Of a DNA stretch of 16,078 nucleotides, positions 6,601-15,092 are shown one piece after another (within the stretch, counting starts at the first letter, position 1; each line of letters starts with the position of its first letter). Position numbers and translations under genes: made by a program. The notes beneath the pieces are model-generated. The model had not been told where the DNA came from and did not search any database. It saw nothing but the letters and a program-made list of their open reading frames with translations. The stretch is from Planctomycetota bacterium. GTDB taxonomy: Bacteria; Planctomycetota; Phycisphaerae; Phycisphaerales; UBA1924. Where the stretch lies: positions 1 to 16,078 of the forward strand of contig JAEYUO010000074.1 in NCBI GenBank assembly GCA_023432465.1, written 5' to 3'.

Positions 6601-6917
6601 TGTGCGAGGTCGAGCAATCTCAGGCAGCCGGACCGGCAGAGCCAGCCGCGGCGCAGCCCGAGCCCCGCGCGCACTGGTCAGCCTGGCCGTTCATCGCCCT
6701 GATCTGGGTGTATCGCTTCACGCTCGGGCCACTGATAGGTGGTCAGTGCCGGTTCTGGCCGACGTGCAGCGAGTACGGCTTGGAGGCGTACCGCCTGCAC
6801 GGCCCTATTCGGGGGACATTCCTGACTGCTCGGCGGGTTCTTCGCTGCCATCCTTGGGGGGGACACGGGGTTGATCCGGTTCCGACGCCTGTTGCAAAGG
6901 AAAGCAGGCCTAAGTGA
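6600..6917 (+). CDS. yidD: Membrane protein insertion efficiency factor YidD
   Basis: A small inner-membrane-associated protein that assists YidC-dependent insertion. At 105 residues it is slightly longer than many YidD proteins because of an N-terminal Ala/Pro/Glu tail. An amphipathic segment WPFIALIWVYRFTLGPL (29-45) precedes the family core CRFWPTCSEYGLEAY (50-64), then RRVLRCHPWGGHGVDPVP (78-95). The conserved cysteines C50, C56 and C83 are all present. I start at ATG 6600, which overlaps the rnpA stop by one base (TGATG) and implies translational coupling. An in-frame ATG at 6552 inside rnpA would add 16 residues. The usual downstream yidC is absent, and the next gene is a TetR regulator. 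Confidence 0.93.
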   Translation: MCEVEQSQAAGPAEPAAAQPEPRAHWSAWPFIALIWVYRFTLGPLIGGQCRFWPTCSEYGLEAYRLHGPIRGTFLTARRVLRCHPWGGHGVDPVPTPVAKESRPK

Positions 6918-7000
6918 GCGTATACTAGCAAGTCAGGCCCTCATTCGTGCCGATAGCGGGCCTTTTCGGGCGGTGGGCACCACTTTCGAGGGCGCGAGCA

Positions 7001-7606
7001 ATGGGGCGATTGCCGGCAGCCAAACGGCGCGAGCAGTTGCTGGATACCGCGGCGAAGCTGTTCGCCGTCCACGGCTACGCCGGCGCCACGACGAGCCAGA
7101 TCGCCCGCGCGGCGGGTGTGACCGAGCCGATCATCTATCGCCACTTCCCGTCGAAGCGGGATTTGTTCATCGCGCTGATCGAGCGGACGGGCGAGAGCAC
7201 GATCCGGCTGTGGGAGCACGAGCTGCGCGACTCGACCGACCCGGCGGACCGGCTGAGGCGGTTGCTGGGCGCGAACCCCATGGTCTCGAACAAGGGCCGC
7301 GGCATCTATCGCGTGATCGTTCAGGCGATGACGGAGGCGGAGGATCCCAAAGTTCAGGAAGCGCTGGTGGAGCACATCGCGCGGCTGCATGAGTTTGTGG
7401 TTGCGGAGGTGCAGCGAGCGCAGGATTCGGGGAAGGTGAGCAAGCGGTTCACTCCGGAACTGACGGCGTGGGCGCTGATTCATCTGGGGCTGGGCTACGG
7501 CGTGCTGAGCGCGATGGGCGTGACCAAGCACGGCATCGATGAGTCGGGCATGGGTATCCGCGATTTGCTGGGCGAGCTGATGTTCGGGCCGCGGAATCAT
7601 GGGTGA
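7001..7606 (+). CDS. TetR/AcrR-family transcriptional regulator
   Basis: A 201-residue one-component regulator. The N-terminal domain is a typical TetR DNA-binding unit: REQLLDTAAKLFAVHGYAGATT, then the helix-turn-helix SQIARAAGVTEPIIYRHF (32-49), then SKRDLFIALIE. The C-terminal ligand and dimerisation region (about 75-201) is helical and has no recognisable ligand signature. ATG 7001 is preferred because GAGGG (6988-6992) lies eight bases upstream and the domain starts soon after it. A GTG at 6947 would add 18 unlikely residues. A TATACT at 6921-6926 could be a -10 element, but no matching -35 is visible. The gene is downstream of yidD by 83 bases. The divergent or adjacent efflux gene that would hint at its target is not seen, so the regulated genes are unknown. 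Confidence 0.9.
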   Translation: MGRLPAAKRREQLLDTAAKLFAVHGYAGATTSQIARAAGVTEPIIYRHFPSKRDLFIALIERTGESTIRLWEHELRDSTDPADRLRRLLGANPMVSNKGRGIYRVIVQAMTEAEDPKVQEALVEHIARLHEFVVAEVQRAQDSGKVSKRFTPELTAWALIHLGLGYGVLSAMGVTKHGIDESGMGIRDLLGELMFGPRNHG

Positions 7607-7617
7607 GGGAGAGGGGA

Positions 7618-7657
7618 CCGAGTCCCGAGTCCTGGGTCCTAAGTCCTGAGTCTTGGG
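7618..7657. repeat. Tandem heptamer repeat (CNGAGTC type)
   Basis: Five heptamers run in perfect phase: CCGAGTC, CCGAGTC, CTGGGTC, CTAAGTC, CTGAGTC (7618-7652), with a partial sixth unit TTGGG. The array begins ten bases after the regulator stop. Similar 'gggactcaggactcagg' strings are familiar between genes in planctomycete-type genomes, which is recollection rather than a search result. Confidence 0.75.
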
Positions 7658-7690
7658 CACTACGCAACCGCGCATGAACTTCAAACGACA

Positions 7691-7718
7691 ACGACCGAGC
7701 GCGTGCGTGCTCGGTCGT
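7691..7718. terminator. Probable bidirectional terminator hairpin
   Basis: A perfect 10-bp stem (ACGACCGAGC at 7691-7700 pairing with GCTCGGTCGT at 7709-7718) encloses an 8-base loop. It sits between the convergent TetR gene and the collagen-like repeat gene, where a shared terminator is expected. The U-tract is weak on both sides, so the function is likely but not certain. Confidence 0.7.
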
Positions 7719-7763
7719 CATCCAGGCCCTTGTCTGCGGGCTGTACTTGGCTGCGAGACCTGA

Positions 7764-8711
7764 TCAGAATCTCCGCGGGCCGCCGGGTCCGCGGTGCGGC
7801 ATCATGGGGCCGGGGCCGAATCCGTTGCGAGGACCGAACTGGCCCCGCTGCTGGAATCGTTCACGGGCGAACGGGGGCGGACCACCTGCGCCGGGGCCGA
7901 ATCCGCCGCGAGGACCCTGGAACTGCTGGGGGCCGCGCGGGCCTTGGGGCCCGCCGCGGAACTGATCGCCGCGCTGTGGGCCTCGCTGGCCGCGAGGACC
8001 CTGGAACTGCTGGGGGCCGCGTGGGCCTTGGGGGCCGCCGCGGAACTGATCGGCGCCTCGTGGGCCTTGCTGGCCGCGAGGACCCTGGAACTGCTGGGGG
8101 CCACGTGGGCCTTGGGGACCGCCGCGGAACTGATCGCCACCGCGGCGCTGCTCATGCATGCGATCCTTCATGTGCTCGCGGATGCGCTCGCGTGCGAACT
8201 CGCGCTGAGCGGGCGGCATCTCGCGGAGTCGGTCCCGCATTTGCTCGCGCATCTGGGGCGGAACTCCGCCGCGGCGGTCTTCACGGCTCTCATCGCGGTC
8301 TCTTCCGCGAGGTCCGGATCGCTCATCACGCTCCGGTCGGCGGTCATCGCGCTGCTGCTGCATCAAGCGGTCGCGGATCCGCGCCTTGGCTTCCGCACGC
8401 TGCTCGGGCGGAAGATCGCGGAGATGGTTCGTGATGCGTTCACGCATCTCGGGAGGGAGCTTCTCGAAGTTGAAGTCGCCCTCGCGACCGCGACGGTCGT
8501 TCCCGGATTGGCTATCACGCTCCGGTTGGCGGTCATCGCGGCGAGGCGGTGCAACTTCGCGCGGGCCGGGGCCACGGTCGTCCCGCGGGGCCGGGCGTGC
8601 TTCTCGCCGGTCATCGCGTCGAGGCGCATCTTCGGGCTGGGCAAGGCTGTTGGCGGCGGAAAGGCCGATTGCGGCGGCCGCGGCGATCATGAGGCTGGAA
8701 ACACGAATCAT
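7764..8711 (-). CDS. Secreted repeat protein with charged helical motifs and collagen-like Gly-Pro-rich repeats
   Basis: A 315-residue protein I cannot place in a named family. A signal peptide (1-24, hydrophobic core SSLMIAAAAAIGLSAA) suggests export, followed by an Arg/Asp/Pro-rich linker. Two related amphipathic segments, LPPEMRERITNHLRDLPPEQR (start at 85) and VPPQMREQMRDRLREMPPAQR (start at 150), form an internal duplication reminiscent of periplasmic helical-hairpin proteins. Residues 192-275 contain three copies of a 28-residue unit (DQFRGGPQGPRGPQQFQGPR with a variable tail), with the Asp at 193, 221 and 249. Within a unit, Gly recurs at every third position in short runs (GPQ-GPR-GPQ), broken by QFQ and QFR. 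The tail (FGPGAGG...PRRF) stays Gly/Pro-rich. The start has AGGAG seven bases upstream. It diverges from the methyltransferase gene by 88 bases. Long open frames on the opposite strand are a by-product of its codon bias. Confidence 0.82.
   Translation of the reverse strand: MIRVSSLMIAAAAAIGLSAANSLAQPEDAPRRDDRREARPAPRDDRGPGPREVAPPRRDDRQPERDSQSGNDRRGREGDFNFEKLPPEMRERITNHLRDLPPEQRAEAKARIRDRLMQQQRDDRRPERDERSGPRGRDRDESREDRRGGVPPQMREQMRDRLREMPPAQREFARERIREHMKDRMHEQRRGGDQFRGGPQGPRGPQQFQGPRGQQGPRGADQFRGGPQGPRGPQQFQGPRGQRGPQRGDQFRGGPQGPRGPQQFQGPRGGFGPGAGGPPPFARERFQQRGQFGPRNGFGPGPMMPHRGPGGPRRF
7910..8150. repeat. 84-bp in-frame tandem repeat, three copies
   Basis: Copies begin at 7910, 7994 and 8078 (plus-strand GAGGACCCTGGAACTGCTGG), with an exact spacing of 84 bases. 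The period equals 28 codons, so gain or loss of a copy keeps the frame of the leftward gene. Differences between copies are mostly confined to the variable tail. Confidence 0.92.
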
Positions 8712-8799
8712 TGGAAAGCTCCTGTACGTTGTTCACAGGCAGAACGAGCCCGGCGGGTGGCGATTGCACGGAAATGTCGGGACCGGGGCTCCTTGGCTG

Positions 8800-9375
8800 A
8801 TGGCGGCGGTGAAGAATCCGCTTATGACGCTCCCTGCGATGACCTGGTTGGCGTATGCCGTTCCGGCCTATGTGCTGTACACGGTGGTGTTCAGGGTCCG
8901 GTATGGGAAGTCGGCGGTGGCGGAGCAGTTCCCGCCGCGGAACCTGTATGGATGGGTGGACTTCGCGCTCGCTGCGTGCCTGATCGGGTACTCGGTGTGG
9001 GTCGTGTTCGGCGCGCACACGGCGGAGCCGCTGTCGGTGTGGGCGGGGGCGTGCGTCTGGGTGATGGGGTGCGTGCTGCGCATCTGGGCGGTGTGGACGC
9101 TGGGTCCGCACTGGCGCATCGGGCAGGATGAAAGCGACGGGACGACGGAGTATGTGAAGACTGGTCCGTACAAGTGGATGGATCATCCGATCAACTGCGC
9201 GCTGGTGCTTGTGGCGATCGGCCAGGCGTTGATGACGGGGCTGGATGTGCGGGCGATCTTTCTGCTGGGGTTCAGTGTGGTGTACCTGGTGGTGCAGGCG
9301 GGGGCGGAGAGGGCGTTTTGGAAGCGCAGATCAACAGAGCAGAAGATCGGCAGTGCAGCAGATGGAGGGGATTGA
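8800..9375 (+). CDS. Membrane methyltransferase of the isoprenylcysteine carboxyl methyltransferase (ICMT/PEMT-like) family
   Basis: A 191-residue integral membrane protein with about five hydrophobic segments (near 11-31, 50-70, 78-100, 133-150 and 152-175). The family signature YVKTGPYKWMDHPINCALVL (start at 118) contains the conserved GPYxxxxHP (122-130), which in ICMT and phospholipid methyltransferases forms part of the SAM-binding region. ERAFWKRR near the C-terminus carries the usual conserved Glu. Bacterial members methylate lipids or small membrane-associated substrates; bacteria generally lack prenylated CaaX proteins, so the name is only a family label. ATG 8800 is the first good start. 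ATG 8824 is also in frame and no strong Shine-Dalgarno settles it. It diverges from the collagen-like protein gene, with no functional link apparent. Confidence 0.85.
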   Translation: MAAVKNPLMTLPAMTWLAYAVPAYVLYTVVFRVRYGKSAVAEQFPPRNLYGWVDFALAACLIGYSVWVVFGAHTAEPLSVWAGACVWVMGCVLRIWAVWTLGPHWRIGQDESDGTTEYVKTGPYKWMDHPINCALVLVAIGQALMTGLDVRAIFLLGFSVVYLVVQAGAERAFWKRRSTEQKIGSAADGGD

Positions 9376-9392
9376 GAGGGGGCATTCAAACG

Positions 9393-9472
9393 GGGGAGCG
9401 CCACGATTCGCCAAGCCTCATCGTGGGTGTCGGAGGGGAGCGCCACGATTCGCCACGCCTCATCGTGGGTGT
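9393..9472. repeat. Duplicated 38-nt hairpin unit
   Basis: Two copies (9393-9430 and 9435-9472) differ at one base (CCAAGC against CCACGC) and are separated by four bases. Each contains an inverted repeat, CCACGAT...ATCGTGG, with 7-bp arms around a 12-base loop. This is a REP-like or protein-binding-site-like arrangement. Confidence 0.88.
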
Positions 9473-9724
9473 GTGGGCGAGGTCGTGGGGCCGCGCGATC
9501 CAGACGGTACCGAACTCCGTATAACCGTATGGGACTGCGCGAAAGTCTCTTCTGGCCGCGCCGGATAACGCCGATAGTGACGCGTTGAAGGTGGGTCGGG
9601 GGAGGGTGCGCCGGCCGGTGCGGGAGACCAGCACAGGCCGACTCTGGCCATCGCGGCCATGCTCTCTTTGCGGGGAGCGCGAGCCGCTTGGATCCGAGTT
9701 TTCGTGCCGCTCTTGAGGCGGCGC

Positions 9725-9731
9725 GAGGAGG
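9725..9731 (+). promoter_or_regulatory. Ribosome binding site of prkA
   Basis: GAGGAGG lies six bases before ATG 9738. It is the strongest Shine-Dalgarno in the window and fixes the prkA start. Confidence 0.8.
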
Positions 9732-9737
9732 CTGCGC

Positions 9738-11870
<2,133 letters not shown>

Positions 11871-11897
11871 GGCTGGGGTGCGTCGGAAAGTGAGAGC

Positions 11898-14800
11898 CTA
11901 TCCCCGCACCTGCTCCAGAATCGATGGATCCCTGATCTCCTGGTCCCGCGCCAAGAGCAGCGCCTTGGACATGATCTCGGCGGTCTTGGGGTCGTTGTCG
12001 GCGAAGGGCAGGAAGATGCGGCCGCGGTGCTGGCTGTGGACGGGGACGACCCAGACGGTTCCGCCGGGGAGGCGGTGGATGGTGCCGCTGCCGAGGTGCA
12101 GTGTGTAGTCGCCGTGCGTACCCTTGATGAGGGCGCGGTTGGCGTCGAGCCTGACATTGTCGAGCGAGAGGAGCTGGCAGGTCTCGCGGAGGAGCGATGC
12201 GCGCATCTCGACGGTGCTTTGGGTGGCCTCGGGGTCGACTCCGCCGCGGTGGGCAACGCTGACGACGAGGTCCATGTCGCGCATGATCTCGCTGAAGAGG
12301 CGGGGCGGGACGTCCTTGACGGGGACGTCTTTGAAGGAGCCGCGTTTCGAGAAGGAGACGCCGGCGAGGGTGAGGCCGTCGATCTCGGCAGGGGTGGAGA
12401 AGCCTTCCTCGAACTCGACGCTGGCGGTGATGCCCTCGTGGTGGAAGGTGCGCTGGACTCCTTCTTCAGCCCGGGCGACCCAGCCTCGCGTCCCGAAGAG
12501 CGCGAGCGCCTGCCGCGGTTGGACTTGCTGGCCGGCGTAGCGAGTGGTTCGGACTTCAGACTTCTCCGCGACGGTGGGGACGTAGATCTCGCGGAAGACC
12601 TGCTTGAAGGGCTGCACGCGTTCGGCGGCGAAGCAGTCGTGCTGCCACCTGCTCCAGGACTTGGCGGGGAGCAGATCGAGCGGGTGGGCGATGCGTAGGG
12701 TGTCGGTGGCGCGGAGGGGTTCGTGTTCGCCGTCGACGGTGCGGAGCGTCTTGCCGTTCTTGTCGGGATAGCCGAGGAGCGAGCCGCCGGACTTCGTCTT
12801 GCCAACGAGGATGAGCCGCGACATGGCGGAGCGGAGGATAGGGTGCTTCCAGAGGCCGGCGACCTCGGCGGCGGAGAACTCATCGCCGCGGCACATCGCC
12901 TGCTCGAGGGCCTGGCGGACGCGCGAGCCCTGGCGTTTGAGGGCGGTGGCCTGCTCGGCGAGCGGGGCGACTTTCTTATCCTTCTTGATGGCGGGCGGGA
13001 CGCTCTTGAGGTATTTGCCCTTCTTCGAGGCGGTGAGCGAGGGCGTGCCGTCGTCATCGACGGCGAGGGTCACCGTGGTGTCACCAACTTTGACCGTGAC
13101 CGGGCCGTCGGCGAGCTTGCCGAACTCTTCGATCTCCATTGCCCACTGGAGGCGGAGCGGATCGGGGTATCCGGCGGTCCAGGCAAGGTTCTCCATGCCA
13201 ATCTCGACGGCGCGCTTCTCGCTGGCCTGGAGCATCGAGCCGCCATGTTTGCGGCTGGTGCGGCGGATCTCCTGCATGATTTTGTATCGCGTGAGGACTT
13301 GCTTTTTGCCGGCATCGCCGGGTTTGACGGCGAGCAGGCCGAGGGCACGGATGGAATCCTGGTGCCGCTTGGTGTTAATCGCGCTGGTGAGCGATTTCTC
13401 AGAGGACTTGCCCTGCATGACGTCGGCGAAGAGCTGGGCGCGCTTGTGGCCTGCGCCGCCGGAGGCATACTTGGCGGCTTCGTAAAGGGCGGTCCATCGC
13501 TTGGGACCGAGCTTCTTGCTGCAGCGGGCGAACCATGCGCGATCGACCGCGCCGTCCCTGCGGCTGCCCTCAGAGATGGGCGTAAGCTCGGAGACGCGGA
13601 CCTCCCACGGCTCGGGCTTCTCGTCCTCGTCTTCGTACTCGTTGCAGCGGTCCTTGGTGTGCGCACGGAGCCAGAGTGCGCCCTCTTCAAGCCCGGGCCA
13701 GCCGAGAGTGTGCTCAACGTGCGCGGCCCATTGCGGCGCAAAGAGGGCGAGTTCAATCAGTCGATGCTCGGGGATGTCGGCCTTCTTTGCCGCGGCGGCG
13801 AAGGCGGCAGGGGAGTCGTCCTTGCCGGGGCGGGACTCGGAGAGGATCTTGCTGAAGCTGCCGGCCTTGGAGGTGTTTCGCCAGTTGTACCCGCGGACAA
13901 GCTTGAGCTTGCCGAAGTTGGCGAGCGCGGGGATGACGGCGTCGATGCCGCCGGTCGGGTGGAGCGCGTAGATGACGGAACTGGCAGCGGTGGGCGCATC
14001 GCCGCGGGGTAGCTCGATCTCGAGAGCGCGGCGGCGTATGCGGTCAAGGACGGGGTCGATGGCGGGTGGGATCGCGCGGTGTTCCCACCGGGTGTTGCGG
14101 CCGGCGCGGCGCTCCATGAGGTGGCCAAGCTCGTAATGGCGGACATCGTCTTCGTATCTTCCTCGCTCGGTACGGATCAAACGACGAAACACGTCGCTAT
14201 CGGTGAGTTTGCCTAGCCGCCAGAGCTCGACAAACTCGTCGATCGTGAGCTCGATCGGGCAGATATGGACCGACTCGTCGGAGAAGCGATCGGAGGGCTT
14301 GGGATCAACGTACGGCTTGAATGTTGCATGCGCTGCATCCCGCAGCGCAAGAATCCGATCAAGCCTGGCAGTGGAATAGCCGTTGACAAACGCCGCGGGG
14401 CAGATTCTGTACAGCTCAAACAGCTTTCTCGCCGAGTAATCAAAGAGCCCCTCGCACTTGCACTGCCTCCCATAGCGATCCTCCCCAACTCGGAAGATGT
14501 CGGCGCGGGCGATCGCCCCTTCAATCTGATCAAGGAGACGCTCTGAAGCTGAAGGATCGCAGCGTCGCATAATCCAATGCAGCATGAACTCGATGGACTT
14601 AGCGAACTTCGTGGATCGTGGCATCCCGAGTGCAACGAGATCTTTGGGCCACGTGCCATGGTGATCGCCGACATCGGATGTCGCGTACCGAGCGGCAAGC
14701 CATGCGCGCAAAGGCTCGTCCCCGTCAAGCAGAGCACCGTCGATGGAACCCTGCCAATCCTTGAGCAGGCTGGATACCGGGCAGAATGCCAGGTCATCCT

Positions 14801-15092
14801 CAAGCGAATACCGGGCATCGGGCATGAGGGTATAGAACTGGGTTCCGCCAAGGAGAGCAGGGTCGTTCCGCCAAGGATCGTCTGCGCGATCGCTTCGCAC
14901 CTTGCGGACATCCACCTCTTTGTGCTTCTCGATGAACGCTTCGAGCGACTTGAGCAGCTCAACGGTTTGCCTAGTCGCCGTCTCCTGCGGGAAGTCGCGG
15001 AGCTTGGCGATCGGGCGCGAGTGCTTCCAGCCGTCGGGGAGGAGGCCGAGGGCATTCTGAAGCGTCCATTTATTTGGCGTGCGGATCGACAT
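11898..15092 (-). CDS. DUF4132 domain-containing protein (YehI/MolR-like)
   Basis: A 1064-residue soluble protein. No signal peptide or membrane segment is visible. The middle to C-terminal part looks like a DUF4132 protein: SEKRAVEIGMENLAWTAGYPDP and LRLQWAMEIEEFGKLADGPV (from about 620), a Lys-rich linker, then LWKHPILRSAMSRLILVG (about 745-762), followed by WKQVFREIYVP-type sequence (FKQVFREIYVPT). The C-terminal block (YTLHLGSGTIHRLPGG ... IFLPFADNDPKTAEIMSKALLLA) matches the domain that closes these proteins. E. coli YehI is the best-known relative, encoded among yehL (MoxR-type AAA), yehP (VWA) and yehQ (SWIM). No biochemical function is established. No N-terminal WGR domain is apparent. 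The ATG overlaps the upstream HEAT-like gene by 23 bases and has no Shine-Dalgarno, suggesting coupling. The first third is noticeably lower in GC than the rest. Domain limits are judged by eye. Confidence 0.85.
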   Translation of the reverse strand: MSIRTPNKWTLQNALGLLPDGWKHSRPIAKLRDFPQETATRQTVELLKSLEAFIEKHKEVDVRKVRSDRADDPWRNDPALLGGTQFYTLMPDARYSLEDDLAFCPVSSLLKDWQGSIDGALLDGDEPLRAWLAARYATSDVGDHHGTWPKDLVALGMPRSTKFAKSIEFMLHWIMRRCDPSASERLLDQIEGAIARADIFRVGEDRYGRQCKCEGLFDYSARKLFELYRICPAAFVNGYSTARLDRILALRDAAHATFKPYVDPKPSDRFSDESVHICPIELTIDEFVELWRLGKLTDSDVFRRLIRTERGRYEDDVRHYELGHLMERRAGRNTRWEHRAIPPAIDPVLDRIRRRALEIELPRGDAPTAASSVIYALHPTGGIDAVIPALANFGKLKLVRGYNWRNTSKAGSFSKILSESRPGKDDSPAAFAAAAKKADIPEHRLIELALFAPQWAAHVEHTLGWPGLEEGALWLRAHTKDRCNEYEDEDEKPEPWEVRVSELTPISEGSRRDGAVDRAWFARCSKKLGPKRWTALYEAAKYASGGAGHKRAQLFADVMQGKSSEKSLTSAINTKRHQDSIRALGLLAVKPGDAGKKQVLTRYKIMQEIRRTSRKHGGSMLQASEKRAVEIGMENLAWTAGYPDPLRLQWAMEIEEFGKLADGPVTVKVGDTTVTLAVDDDGTPSLTASKKGKYLKSVPPAIKKDKKVAPLAEQATALKRQGSRVRQALEQAMCRGDEFSAAEVAGLWKHPILRSAMSRLILVGKTKSGGSLLGYPDKNGKTLRTVDGEHEPLRATDTLRIAHPLDLLPAKSWSRWQHDCFAAERVQPFKQVFREIYVPTVAEKSEVRTTRYAGQQVQPRQALALFGTRGWVARAEEGVQRTFHHEGITASVEFEEGFSTPAEIDGLTLAGVSFSKRGSFKDVPVKDVPPRLFSEIMRDMDLVVSVAHRGGVDPEATQSTVEMRASLLRETCQLLSLDNVRLDANRALIKGTHGDYTLHLGSGTIHRLPGGTVWVVPVHSQHRGRIFLPFADNDPKTAEIMSKALLLARDQEIRDPSILEQVRG

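Larger units (their letters stand above)
9376..9737. other. Gene-free region upstream of prkA
   Basis: These 362 bases contain no credible gene. They hold a duplicated 38-nt hairpin (9393-9472, listed separately), a palindrome CGGTACCG (9505-9512) followed by CCGTATAACCGTAT (9518-9531) with a TATAAC that could be a -10 (no matching -35 seen), and a CCGGCCGG palindrome (9611-9618). The last bases carry the prkA ribosome site. The region is long enough to be a regulated promoter for prkA, but I cannot identify an operator. Confidence 0.6.

Noticed and set aside
7910..8150. CRISPR-like regular spacing of repeats
   Set aside because: The repeat is coding, tandem and without unique spacers. The 84-bp period is 28 in-frame codons.
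7794..9131. 445-codon plus-strand open frame spanning the repeat protein and the methyltransferase start
   Set aside because: It is antisense to the collagen-like gene and owes its openness to GC-rich codon bias. Its Ala/Leu repeats mirror the 84-bp DNA repeat, and the rest covers the ICMT gene in a wrong frame.
9393..9472. Minimal CRISPR array
   Set aside because: Only two units separated by four bases, and no cas gene in the window.
11871..11897. Terminator between prkA and the DUF4132 gene
   Set aside because: The 27-base gap shows no stem-loop.
12723..14012. 429-codon plus-strand frame opposite the DUF4132 gene
   Set aside because: An antisense Gly/Ala/Leu-rich shadow with no conserved motif.
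15070..15092. Frameshift splitting one HEAT-DUF4132 gene in two
   Set aside because: The downstream frame has its own ATG at the overlap and the upstream frame ends in a normal TAA. A 23-base overlap is ordinary for coupled genes. A genuine fusion in relatives would reopen the question.
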